Shown here: positions 13,218 to 23,715 of the stretch, piece after piece
How the letters are laid out: each line of letters opens with the position of its first letter
Position numbering within the stretch: the stretch's first letter is position 1
DNA from: Rhynchonema sp. JSB1_4
Lineage: Eukaryota > Nematoda > Chromadorea > Monhysterida > Xyalidae
Direction of reading: 5' to 3'
Assembly (NCBI GenBank): GCA_030248065.1
Contig: JASAMV010005414.1
Location: 35,601-99,600 of the forward strand
DNA length: 64,000 nt
Notes under the pieces: model-generated
The model's input: only the letters and a program-made list of their open reading frames with translations
Database searches by the model: none
What the model was told of the DNA's origin: nothing
Translations under genes and position numbers: made by a program

Positions 13218-14037
13218 CAATGGTGTAGCAGGGGGGGGGGGGGGAGTGGGGGGGTCCCCCCCCGAGGTACAGTTGGTAGGTTGCCGCCCCTCGCCTGGTA
13301 CAGTAGGTAGGTTGCCGCCCCTCCCCTGGTACAGTAGGTAGGTTGCCGCCCCACCTAACTTTTCACCCAAAACATTCATTTTTGGCTTAAAATTGCATAA
13401 AATTAGCATATTTGTCTGCAAATAGGCGAAAAATCGCGCGCTGCGCGCGAAATTAGTGTTTTAGGCCTTATTTTCTTCAGTATTTAGACATAAAAAATTT
13501 CGGTTTCCAGATGACCCCCCCCCCCAAGTGGTACGACCCCCCCCTAGCTCGGCTGGTACAGTAGGTAGGTTGCCGCCCCGCATTTTGGGTGGTACAGTAG
13601 GTTGCCGCCCCGCCTGGGTAGCTACACCCAGTGTAGTTCCTGGGGGGGAGGGGGGGGTCCCCCCCCCCTCGGGTACGCTATCTCCCCCTCAGGTGGTACA
13701 CTATCCCCCTATCTCCCCCTCCGGGTACACTATCTCCCCCAATTTTTGCCTAAAATAGGCATTTTTAGGCCTAAAATGGGCATTTTTATACCAAAAATGT
13801 GTGATTTTTAGGTCAATGTTCTCAAAAGTCACCAAAATGCCCTTTTTATGAAGAATTTTTTCAAAAAAGGGGCAAAAATAGGTCAAATTTTCCACCTCAA
13901 AAAGTGACTTTTTCCCGAATTTGGGTCTTCCCCCCCCCCTTCCCCCCCCTCGGGGGTACACTATCTCCCCCTCCGAAAAAAACGGAGGGTCCGCTATCTC
14001 CCCCTCCGGACCAGGAACTACACTGGCTACACCACTG
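13218..14037. mobile_element. hAT-type element with TSD TTCTGAAG, word GTAGGTAGGTTGCCGCCCC
   Basis: The ends CAATGGTGTAGC and GCTACACCACTG are inverted. The 8-bp duplications TTCTGAAG lie at 13210-13217 and 14038-14045. The word GGTACAGTAGGTAGGTTGCC recurs five times. A younger relative (13629-14025) is inserted 12 bp from its right end. Confidence 0.85.
13629..14025. mobile_element. hAT-type element nested in 13218-14037, TSD GCTACACC, word CACTATCTCCCCCT
   Basis: The ends are CAGTGTAGTTCCTGG and CCAGGAACTACACTG. The target duplications GCTACACC are at 13621-13628 and 14026-14033. The core is nearly the same as in 11918-12310, but all of the roughly five sub-terminal words read TACACTATCTCCCCCT instead of ACTAACCGCCGC. 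Confidence 0.9.
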
Positions 14038-14667
14038 TTCTGAAGTGACTTATTTTACTGAAAAAGTAGGGATTTTTTGTCAAAAATACTAAAAATTTTC
14101 GACGGAGTCGGCAAGTAAGTAATCAGTACAGTATTGCCCATCTGACGACTTTTTCATGGAAAACAATGAATTTTCAACCAAAAGAATAGAGTCAAAAAAT
14201 CGCAAAAGTTATGACTAAAAATGGGTTAAAATCTGAGTCAAAAATTCGGGCCCGGCCGGGACGGAGATTTGGGGGTTCGGGACGGGCCGGGCCGGCAGTG
14301 TCGTTCCTGGTCCGGCGCGGCGGTTACCGTATTCCCTAAAATAGAGCACCCCCCAAAATACAGCCCCCCCCTAAAAGGGTTCAGTGAAAAAATAGAGCCC
14401 CCCAAAAATACAGCCCCCACCCAACTTGGAATTCACCGCTTGGGGGTCGTAAAGTCAAGTTCTTGTATAAGACACCTTATGTACAACGTTTGTGGTTGAG
14501 TATATGATGACGTAAAGCCTTTTATGGAGGTCTGCACCTAAAAACACTCAATAATGACCAGTAACACCCTGACAGAACTCCATTTTAGGGGTATTTTTTG
14601 GAACATTTTTTGAGATTTTGGGCAGCGAAAAAATAGAGCCCCCCCCAAAAAAATAGAGCCTCCCAAA

Positions 14668-15085
14668 CAGTGTAGTGGCAGGCCCATGTGTGGGAGGTAA
14701 GTATGATGCGGGGTTGGGACCGGAAGCGTGAGAGGTATGATTTTGGTCACCCAAAAAGGCGAAAAAACACCGTTTTTGTGATACAATTTTGGCCAAAAAT
14801 TGAGGTAAAAATAGTACTTTTTCAAAATTTTCGCCGAAAATCGCCTAAAAATAGGTATTATGGGTGGGTTTGCGCGCGGAGCGCGCGATTTTTGCGAAAA
14901 TAAGGTCGAAAAACACCGATTTTTGCCTTAAAAAGGTATAAAATTGCTTGTGAGAGGTATGATTTGGAGTTGTGAGAGGTAAGTACTCAACCGCCCCCAA
15001 CCCCCCCCTCGGGTTTTGTGGTAGGTAAGTACTGAGAGGGGGGGTAACCCCCGCCCCAGCCCCCCCCCCCCCAGCCACTACTATG
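14668..15085. mobile_element. hAT-type element with TSD CTCCCAAA, word GTGAGAGGTAAGTA
   Basis: Left end CAGTGTAGTGGC, right end GCCACTACTATG. Duplications CTCCCAAA lie at 14660-14667 and 15086-15093. Words such as GAGAGGTAAGTA or GAGAGGTATGAT recur in both sub-terminal zones. The core is AT-rich with a GCGCGCGGAGCGCGC palindrome like that in 13218-14037. Confidence 0.85.
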
Positions 15086-15102
15086 CTCCCAAAAATACAG
15101 CC

Positions 15103-16173
15103 CAGAGGTGGGAATCGGGCCGGCCCGGGCCGGGCCGAGGTTTCCGGCCCGAACGGTCGGGCCGGGCCGGGCCGGGCCGACTTTTCGGAATGTCGGGCCG
15201 GGCCGGGCCGGGGTGGCCGGCCCGAAAAGGCCCGACATCATCGAATTTCAATAAAAAATCGTGATTTTTTAGGCTAAATTTGCCAAAATTTCTCGCGATT
15301 CTGCAAATTTGTACCGACTTCCATGATTATCACTGATAATTTATCAGGTATTTTTAAACCAAAAAACAGTAATTTTTGCACCAAAAAAAATGCTTCAAAA
15401 TATCATCAGAAAAAGTCGGGCCGAAAAAATCGGGCCGGGCCGGGCCGGGCCGACTTTTTTCCAAGTCGGGCCGGGCCGGGCCGGACTTCCCGGCCCGAAC
15501 TGTCGGGCCGGGCCGGGCCGGGCCGACCCCCGGACCTAGGCCTGGGCACAATACCACTTTTGACACCCAATACCAATACCCAATACCAATACCGGCCCTG
15601 TACCAATACCCAATACCCAATACCAATACCAAATTGGTGACCCAATACCAATACCGGGTGAGACCCAATACCAATACCAATACCCAATACCAGATCAATA
15701 CTACTGAAGTGCCTGGTACTGGGTTTGGTATTGGGTTGGTATTGGTATTGAGAATTGAGTATTGGTTATTGGGTTGGTATTGGTATTGGGTATTGGGTAT
15801 TGGTCTTAGTATTGGTTTGGTATTTGGTTTTTGGTCTGGTATTGGGTTGGTATTGGGTTTGGTATTGGTTTGGTATTGGGTTTTGAGTCAGGTATTGGGT
15901 TTGGTATTGGTTTGGTATTGGGTTTTTTTGGATTAGTATTGGGTATTGGTTTTGACCCAATACCTGGGCAAACCCAATACCAATACCAGGCCAGCTTCAA
16001 TACCAATACCCAATACCCAATACCAGAATTAGACCCAATACCAATACCAAGCACTGGTATTGGTATTGGTATTGGGTGGTATTGGTATTGGGTATTGGGT
16101 ATTGTGCCCACCCATACCCGGACCTCGTCGGGCCGGGCCGGGCCGAGGTAACCCGGCCCGATTCCCACCTCTG
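15103..16173. mobile_element. hAT-type element with TSD ATACAGCC, word GGGCCGGGCC
   Basis: Left end CAGAGGTGGGAATCGGGCC, right end GGCCCGATTCCCACCTCTG, perfect inverse over about 19 bp. Duplications ATACAGCC lie at 15095-15102 and 16174-16181. The sub-terminal zones are runs of GGGCCGGGCC. It contains the nested element 15538-16117. Relics with the same word lie at 14246-14300 and 16618-16672. Confidence 0.9.
15538..16117. mobile_element. hAT-type element nested in 15103-16173, TSD CCGGACCT, word AATACC
   Basis: The duplications CCGGACCT lie at 15530-15537 and 16118-16125. The termini share TGGGCACAATACC in inverted orientation. The left half is almost entirely ACCAATACCCAATACC and the right half its complement GGTATTGGGTATTGG, so the strand can fold on itself. 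Open frames here are only translations of the repeat. Confidence 0.85.
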
Positions 16174-16254
16174 ATACAGCCCCCTAAAAGGGGTCAGTGA
16201 AAAAATACAGCCCCCCCTTGTATTTTAGGTTTTACGCTAATCCCCCCTCCAGAG

Positions 16255-16495
16255 TACCTCCAACACTGTCCAGCACTTTCATGGCTTTTATTCGCACTTT
16301 CTCAACAGCACAGGATTACCTTTCACCCTTTTTTAGCTCATTTTTTGAACAAATTTTGCACCGAAGTGTAGCTGTTATATTTTTTCGAAATTACGTTCTC
16401 AAGTACTGGAAAAATATTTTAACTAAACGTTTTTTGGAAAAACGTTTATTTCACGAAAAATAAAAAACAGTTCTTAATGGCAGTGTACACAATTA
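16255..16495. repeat. Diverged partial copy of element 11038-11498
   Basis: TTTTGAACAAATTTTGCAC, TTTTCGAAATTACGTTCT and AAGTACTGGAAAA match 11345-11420 closely. The right end GGCAGTGTACAC replaces GACAGTATACAC. The CGGTTTTTTTT words of the other copy read ACGTTTTTTGG here. Confidence 0.6.
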
Positions 16496-16688
16496 TCTGA
16501 CAGCTTTTTCATTGAAAGCAGAGGCAATCATTTTTTCACCAAAAAATAGGTTCATCAGAAAAATCGCAAATACGCAAAAATTATGACAAAAAATAGGGCA
16601 AGAACCTGACCCGGAAAATTCGGGCCGGGGCCGGGCCGGGCCGAGCTTTGGTCACCGCGGGCCGGCCGGAGATTTGGGCGCTCGAAAT

Positions 16689-17345
16689 GGCTACCTCTCT
16701 CGAGGAGATTGAGTTGAGTGACGAATCAGTGGAGGAGATAGAAATCTTTAAGAAAACATCGGTGCCTGATTCGTAAAGGAAAGGTGAAACGAGGTGAAAC
16801 ATTGATCACGCATGGGTCGCTGGTGACGGGACGCTTTGTTCCCAGTGACAGACCGTCCCGCACACCTCGGCCTGTGCCGGACGGCGCGGTTTGTTTCACT
16901 TTCTTGCTCGATAACACCTACAAGTTATTGTCTGGCGGTAGACAAGTGCGGGAAGCTCGAACTTACTGTCCGTTTCGTTCTAAAACTTTTCTGGAGCTTC
17001 AAAATGAACACCGCAACACCTTGATGAAGATTCTGAAACAACGCCGATATTGCCCATCAATGGGTGGAATTCACAAAACAAAGTCAAGCTCACCGTCAAG
17101 CTCAACGTCAAAGTTCAATGCCAGATGTTTCCGCGTCACGCTGGCTCGTGCAGCAGACGCAATTTTCTAAACAAAGGGTCAACTTTGACGCATTATTGTG
17201 CAAGACTGGATGCTTACCTGAGAGTATTTCTGAGTTTCATGAATTTCTGAAAAGAGGCAAAGAAATAAACAGACGATCACCAACGGAGGTGCAAAAAATT
17301 TTGACTGCGGTCAATGATCGCCGCATTAGTCAGAAATTATTATAA
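16689..17345 (+). other. Coding-like sequence with shifted frames, unrecognised
   Basis: Three consecutive open pieces in different frames: 16689-16775 (MATSLEEIELSDESVEEIEI), 16784-17170 (128 codons, with YCPFRSKTFLELQNEHRN) and 17064-17345 (93 codons, with VSASRWLVQQTQFSKQ). No family is recognised. A segment reading EEIEIFKKTSVPDS is present again in inverted orientation at 18325-18395, and 17057-17210 is repeated inverted at 17405-17563. This looks like a decayed or captured gene fragment inside repeats, not a working gene. Confidence 0.3.
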
Positions 17346-17563
17346 CTCAGAAATAATCTTCAGAAACGCTTGTGCTACGTCCTTAAAATAACAGTATCCC
17401 GAGAAACGCATCCAATCATGCCCAATAATGTGTCAAAGTTGACCCTTCGTTTAGAAAATTGCGTCTGCTGCACGAGCCAGCGTGACGCCGAAACATATGA
17501 CTTTGAACTTTGACGCTGAGCTTGAGGGTGAGCTTGACTTTGTTTTGTGAATTTCACCCAATG
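17057..17563. repeat. Foldback: about 155-bp inverted repeat arms
   Basis: 17057-17210 and 17405-17563 are inverted copies about 90% alike, sharing TCACAAAACAAAGTCAAGCT and GCGTCTGCTGCACGAGCCAG. About 195 bp separate them. Confidence 0.75.
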
Positions 17564-17960
17564 ACGTTGCGTTGCTTAATCACACACAAAGGGTGATATT
17601 TTCGAAACGGTGTAAAGGTCAGTTGGGTGTAAAGGTAGGTGGAAAGCTCGGTCGACAGCTCAGTGTGATAGACCTCGGTGTAAACTTGAAACATTCCACG
17701 TTAATAACAGGCAATGTTTCACGTTTACACCGAGCTACGCCGACCGAGCTTTCGACCGAACTTTACACCGACCTTTACGCCCAACTGACCTTTACACCGT
17801 TTCGAAAATTCCACCCATAGAATGCAGTCACTAAAATGTTTCAGACCCGCAGCAACGTGGGTGTTCTGCCAGATTATTTTCAGATGAAACTGTTTTGTAA
17901 CAATCACAAATAGCACAGAGTGGCTAGGAGTGACTGAACGTGAAAATCAGGATTGATTTA
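17559..17960. mobile_element. End-truncated copy of TA element A, interrupted by element B
   Basis: 17559-17590 and 17817-17960 match the interior of element A (compare 22370-22560), including CAATGACGTTGCGTTGC and GCAACGTGG. The A-type inverted ends are missing. Element B (17591-17816) sits in the middle. Confidence 0.7.
17591..17816. mobile_element. TA-type element B nested inside element A
   Basis: Inverted ends GGGTGATATTTTCGAAACGG and ACCGTTTCGAAAATTCCACCC, with long palindromic arms rich in GGTCGGTGTAAAG-type units. A second copy in opposite orientation is at 50815-51023. No coding capacity. Confidence 0.8.
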
Positions 17961-18483
17961 AAGGGGAAATTGCACATTCCTAATCGCCTTTCAAACTCTA
18001 CAAGTGTTTAGACAGTCGTGTGGGCATCATGAAAGTCAAATCACTTGGTATAAAACAACGCAGCGCACGGCTGGTTTGCCTTTAGATACTAGCACGGGGC
18101 GGGGTGGGGGGTGCCAACTTGAGGGGGCGGTGGGTATTTCTTGGGTAGGTGCCAAAGCCAAGGTGGGGCTGGGGGTGCCTTTTGGTGTCCGTCTGGTACG
18201 AAAAGTGGGGGTGCCACTTTTTTCAACAAACCCACATCAATACCTTCAACATTCCGATAGAGAGACACTGATAATGAACCAGAACGCCGAAGAAATAATT
18301 GCAAGTTTGAAATTGACACGGATAATTGTTTCCTTTGCGAATCAGGCACCGATGTTTTCTTAAAGATTTCTATCTCCTCTAACGAATCAGCTTTCGCTCC
18401 GCTTGGTAAATTCTCTTTCTTTAATTTCTGAAGAACGCGGAGGAGCACGGTTCTTCAACGGTTCTGGTGCAGCGAGTTCGAAA

Positions 18484-18560
18484 CTATTTATTTATTTTTT
18501 ATTTATTTATTTGAGTTTTTGCACCTCCAGTGCCAGGTGAATGCAAACGCCCGCAGGCAA
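18484..18560 (-). mobile_element. 3' tail of a non-LTR retrotransposon
   Basis: Read on the minus strand, a short unit ending in GCACTGGAGGTGCAAAAACT is followed by an (AAATAAAT)n tail. This is the usual look of a heavily 5'-truncated LINE or its SINE. Only the tail is visible. Confidence 0.5.
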
Positions 18561-19605
18561 TGTGGCAAATCCTGTTAGAAAAACATGAAAATCTAACGTG
18601 AATTGAAATCACAGGTTCACGATGTACATGTATAAATAAGCAAAGTACAGTCGTATTGTCCAGTAAATACTGAGTTGTTACAGAAATTGCATACATAACA
18701 TTTCGGAACATGATCGTGCACATCAACCAGAATTTTCCATGACTCATTTGAACTATAATCGTCCGAGTCGTCACGAACAAACAAAATCGACGTAAATAAA
18801 AAATCGCAAACAAAATCGACGAAATGGTCCAAATGACACCATTGCCTCCACCCAGCCTGACAGCTGACAGTCACACACCCGTAGAACGTGGGATGTTCCT
18901 ATCAAACTAAAGGGGAGGGCAATGGCTCATGATGGATGTAAATGAACGTTATCGGTTACGCCAAAGAACACTGCTATTTGAGGGTGCATGGTGGGAAACC
19001 CATAGACTTTTGGTGGGGGGAAATGGCCCATTCCTCCAAAAATAAAAGACTGAATTGACGGATTGGCTCTAGGTTTGGCTTAAGCGTAAGTCTAAGCCTA
19101 ATAAAGAGCCTGAGCCTAATTAAGGAAAGTCAAATTTCAGGCTGTTTTCGGATTTCAAAGTTCCCCACCAAAAGTCTTAGGGTTTCCCAAAAGGCGGTGC
19201 AATAAGCCTGATCAGATAAGATATCATAGCAAATATGCTCGTGAGACCGTTGCGAAGATTATCCGGAATGCCTTCCAAAGCACAAAACATAGCCAAAATC
19301 TAACCGTCCCACACACCCTTTTTGGAAATGTGTGGATAAAAATGTTATCGTGCGTGGGCATGTCTATGACAAGTATTAGTAACCAACAACCTTCAAGCAA
19401 TATTATGGATCTTGTTCTGTTGTGCTTAACCTTGATCTACCGGTGTTTCTTCGTAATGTATTGTAGTGACGCCTCGGTCTATTCGTAACACGCTATTTAA
19501 ACAGGGAATTCTACTCCCAATATCACGGTCTTAATCGCGTATGCTTGTTATGCACCGCGTCGGTGGTATGTACTCCAGTGACCAAAGTAAACTCATTGAC
19601 TCAAC
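18561..19605. other. No gene seen
   Basis: Unique-looking sequence with a CTTAGGC/GCCTAAG word cluster at 19060-19145 and nothing else that I can assign. Confidence 0.4.
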
Positions 19606-20210
19606 CAGTGGTTTTTAAAAAAAAATTCGTACCAAAAGATTAAAAAAATTTTTTTTTTTATTATTTCAAAATTCGAAAATTTCTCGATTTTTTTCTCTAA
19701 AAGTGCTATTTTTTGCATAGAAATTGCTACTGTTGACATCACCTAACCCTACCATGGGTGTATTGGGTGCCATAATCGTTGTTTTGTGGCATCTAGACAT
19801 AGTGCGCACACTCACAGGGCCTCTCATATGACTACACACGTAGATGTGACCGGGTGGGCATTTATTTATCCATGCCCCAGACCCGAAAGGAGTGGACGTC
19901 ATAATTTCACCCAAAATTCCCATCCCGAATATCAGAAAGCCATACCATCACACCCGCACCATCACCTGGGGAAGGGTACGGGTGTGTACCTAACTATGGT
20001 TGGACTTATCGACCATTGGATAGCATGGTTTTCGTATCACCTGTGCTTTATATGCACTTATAACACAATATTTAACAAAAATACCCCTTTTTGTACTTGA
20101 GCGCTCATTTTTTATCGTGTTGGGCAGATTTTGGCTGAAATAAAAAAAATTTTAATTAAAAAAATTTTTTTAAAATGGGGTTTGAATAAAAAAATTTTTA
20201 TTGACCACTG
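19606..20210. mobile_element. Non-autonomous hAT element, TSD GACTCAAC
   Basis: Ends CAGTGGTTTTTAAAA and TTTTTATTGACCACTG. Duplications GACTCAAC lie at 19598-19605 and 20211-20218. The sub-terminal zones are A/T runs (AAAAAATTTTTTT) on both sides. No transposase frame. Confidence 0.9.
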
Positions 20211-20218
20211 GACTCAAC

Positions 20219-21704
20219 CTCGTGATCCTTTCAATCTTGTTTGCCAACTGAATCGAAACCGTATGCCAACACCCTCCAACCCCGTAGCATAGAAATCAAG
20301 AAGACCGAGACATATCAACGTCAAAACGCACGCAAGCGGACGAGACGGTTCAGTCGGTTAACCCAACCGTCTCCCAGTCAAAAACACTGACCAGTTCTGC
20401 AGGTGGTTGTGAACTTCGACGGTCCGAATGTCCAAGAAAGATATTGGCATGGACACATATCAACATTGGTTTCGTTCACTTGCGTTGTTTCACTGGCTCT
20501 TATTCTCTTTGTCTAACCATCACAGATCGAACATTATATTTTGAATTGCTTCGCTTCATTCAGTGCCATAGACTGTTCTCATACCATGCACAGCTCGCAC
20601 AACTATAAGTACAGATCTCCGCGTAAATTTGGGGGTAGTGCCACTCCAAAACGGCGGGGCACGCGTGGCACGCGTATGAGGCGTATGCCCTTTCTTTCTA
20701 CAACACACCAGCATAGACATACGCACAATACGCGTATAGTCCAACCACGTGCTCATGAGACGATTCCTTTTAAAGCTTGCTTGTCCAGATTCAAAAATGC
20801 GCCGGTTACACGGGTTTTCGCAAACAAACACGGTCCCATCGGTGTGCATCCAGCTACAATTATTCTCTTTCTTACAATGGGGGTTACAAAATTTTCGTTT
20901 GCAGCTGGATTCAGTTGTACCCAGTCACAATTGTAACTTCTTACAACTGTATCACTCACAATTACAAATTGTAAGAACTTCGTTTTTTGTAAGAACTGAC
21001 AATTTTGTATGAAATAGAAAGTGTTCCCTGGGGACAATAAAGTCGAAAATATGCTTCTTAGTCTTTGTTTTTTTAGATGTCGACTTTTTTTTGAAAAAAA
21101 GCAAGCACTAAAACAACTTTTTTGATATGTTTGCACTTCACAATTGCAGCGCTGATTACGATTGATGAATTTAAAAGTGAAAAAAGAAAAGCAAAGCGAA
21201 AGTGAAAGATATTTTCTTTTTCATACATTTTTTGCTGACGGAAGAATAATTTTTATGGAAAAATTCTCGCATTTTGGGAAAAGCTTGGACAGTTTCAAAA
21301 TTGACTTCCCTTTTCTCATGCCTCGGCTTGGGCTTATGCTCAGGCCCACAATTCGGCTTATCGCGAATCTAAAATTTGTGGTTCTCCGTCCAACTGTCCA
21401 AACTTTTCCCAACATGCGCTGCGTTCGGAATGAGAGAATGTAAATTTTCGATTTTGTGATAGAGGGCACGGATCGGCTCAGAGTTTGGCCTAATAATAAT
21501 CAGGCCTGCTGAAAATACGAATAAAAATGATAATTGTGTGTAAAAAACAGTGGCAGATCCAGCTATTTGACCCCATAACACATCTTCTACCTGGTAAGTT
21601 GTCCTATAAATCGGCCGAATTCCAACAAACACGTCAGTATCTTTTTATTGCTTCTTTTCGTCAATGTACAACTGTGTCCCATCATCACAATTATGTCCAT
21701 CTCA
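20219..21704. other. No confirmed gene
   Basis: Holds a cluster of TTGTAAC/GTTACAA words at 20855-21010 and scattered CTTAGGC-like words at 21320-21360. Open frames up to about 130 codons here have no protein-like composition that I trust. Confidence 0.35.
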
Positions 21705-22835
21705 TTATTTTTTGTCAAACATTTTGTTGTCAAGTCCGGCCAGTGTCATGTATTGGATATCATCGATTGGTTTGTGTGCCTTGCCGCCTTTCACCTGCGT
21801 CCCTTTGTCGAAGATCGCGTTGTTTAGGTTTATCAACGTCTGGTAAGCTGGATCATTCACATCCTGCAATCGTTGTACAAGGTAGAAATTTGAAAGCTGA
21901 TTACCACCACGTGGTTGACACGACGTAAAAAACTGCCTTAATTTGAGGAATCCCAAATCTGTGAGACTTTTTGCGTCAAGCAAGTGTGTCAGTGATATAA
22001 ACATTCAGCAATTATATGGCCAAGGTTTTCAAATCACCAACTCTGAAAGCCACTTCTTGCTGCACTGGCGCTGGCGGTGGTTGCTGGTCTACTGAGCCCG
22101 TCGGTGTTTGGTTAACACTGGCCGCACCGCCGTCCCCGCCTTTCATTTCGTACGCGTCGACCAACGTTGTTATTAACGATTCGGGTATGATGCGACATGC
22201 GATCGCTGGAAAGATATCAACTGATTTACAAAGAGTCACTCAGAATTCGCTGAAATAATGATATTGCGTTCTGCTGCATAAATTGCAAGTATATTGTTAT
22301 TGGTCGCACAATGACTTTATAAGAATTGGTCAAATTTTTTTCCTGAATCGCAAAGCAGGCTAGTGACGGGGCAATGACGTTGCGTTGCGCCATCACACAC
22401 AAAACACGTAGTAAAGAGAATGTTTCAGACCTGCGGCAACGTGGTTGATCTGCCAGATTATTTTCAGCTGAAAATGTTTTGTGAGAATCACAAATAGCAC
22501 AGTAGTTAAGAGTGACTGAACGTGAAAATCAGGATTGATTTTGATGATTTCTTATATGGTCATTGTGCGACCAATATCTGCGTCGACTCCATGCAACTAT
22601 CGTCAACATATTTATGACCAAAATTGACAAATGTGTTGACTGTCAAACATCACCAACCAGCTGCTGACTGTTCCAGACATTTGAGCAGCCGAGAAATTCG
22701 ACAGCTGAGATAGATTTGGTAGAGCAGCACGAATATGAGTCCTCCGACAGCGATCAACTGCAGAGCAAGGGAGGCTGCGAGACTGGCGTGCAACAGAATG
22801 TTAACTTCGCCGAAATTTAATTTGGTGCTGTTCAT
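21705..22835 (-). CDS. Single-pass membrane protein of 199 residues, unrecognised
   Basis: Three exons on the minus strand: 22658-22835, 22038-22205 and 21705-21958. The total is 600 nt with phases 1 and 1 closing, which is the main support. The start chosen is the ATG reading MNSTKLNFGEVNILL; an in-frame ATG 33 nt upstream is possible. Residues about 12-44 are a strong membrane helix (ALQLIAVGGLIFVLLYQIYL) followed by basic residues, which suggests the N-terminus is outside and the rest cytoplasmic. A Pro/Gln linker (QQPPPAPVQQE) joins it to an 84-residue C-terminal part with LVQRLQDVNDPAYQTLINLN. I know no family that fits. TA elements A and C lie just upstream. Confidence 0.6.
22299..22575. 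mobile_element. TA-type element A, full copy
   Basis: Inverted ends ATTGGTCGCACAATGAC and GTCATTGTGCGACCAAT, flanked by TA. 277 bp, no coding capacity. Other full copies are 42983-43259 and 49788-50063. Confidence 0.9.
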
Positions 22836-22975
22836 CGTTGACAGTATTTGGTGATTGATTGTTAGCAAGGGTCTGTGGTCTGAGTAAGTATGATGACTAT
22901 GAATATTATGTGTGAGTGAGTACTTATTGTTGATAAAAGTTATCTTCCGATTACAGTGAGAATAAATGGATGTAA

Positions 22976-23160
22976 AGGCAAACTACACTAACACGAACCC
23001 GATTTCGAAGGTGGTGTGTATTCAAAACGAATAGAAAGAGAAAATCATCATGCCCCACTTTGTATTCTTCAACGTGTAACACTTCCCAAATCAGCAGCCA
23101 CGTATGAATGTTTCACTATTCTGCCAGCTGCGAAATCGGGCTCGTGTTGGCGTAGTTTGT
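22976..23160. mobile_element. Inverted-repeat element C
   Basis: Ends GGCAAACTACACTAACACG and CGTGTTGGCGTAGTTTG. The central part has GAATAGAAAGAGAAAATCAT. A full inverted copy is at 29160-29350 and a fragment at 36567-36617. Confidence 0.85.
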
Positions 23161-23715
23161 CTATATGTACTTCAACCAGATTTTGAAAGAAGCACATCAG
23201 AGCAATGTCCCGCTTGTTTAGCTGCACCATATCGAAACATGGTTTACACGTTTTACCAAATTAACGACACAGGAACACGCGAAAATAAAGTTAAACCATG
23301 CATTACAGTGTGACCTCTCAACTAGGCAGCAAGAAATTCAAAACAAGTCGTGAGTTAATATGACTGGCGAACTGTCGTCACAGGCTCACCGTCGCAGATA
23401 TTCATGAAAATACACATTTTCGCAGCGTACAACGTATGAACATTTCGTGAATAAGCGGAAACATAACTTCAGTTCAGTAACATCGAAAAAACCTAAACTT
23501 TTTTCGAAATGAGCATGAACAAAGAACATGGACATACACATTAAAGTTAAGCATGCACGAAGTAATGTCAGACATGTTTTGAGAAGTTTGAGAATTTTCA
23601 CGAATAGATCGATTGCAAGTTTCTGGGTAATTATATCCATTAGAAAACACGGCCAGTACAAGCCACATTCACAACTCAACTCAAATCACTTATCCGAAAA
23701 CAGGCTATTTTCAGC

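Larger units (their letters stand above)
14330..16235. repeat. Host block of AAATACAGCCCCC / AAATAGAGCCCCC words, split by nested elements
   Basis: The words AAATAGAGCCCCC and AAATACAGCCCCC recur at 14330-14420, 14625-14667, 15088-15102 and 16174-16225. The pieces are separated by the insertions 14668-15085 and 15103-16173, whose target duplications (CTCCCAAA, ATACAGCC) are made of this host sequence. Outer ends are not established. Confidence 0.6.

Noticed and set aside
13020..16168. Open frames of 100-190 codons over 13.0-16.2 kb
   Set aside because: They are translations of GGGCC, AATACC and G/C-run repeats (Gly-Pro-Ala-Arg or Tyr-Gln-Asn-Pro loops) inside the hAT elements, not genes.
20541..20936. 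131-codon open frame on the plus strand
   Set aside because: The composition looks random and it overlaps word-repeat DNA; no start context or homology.
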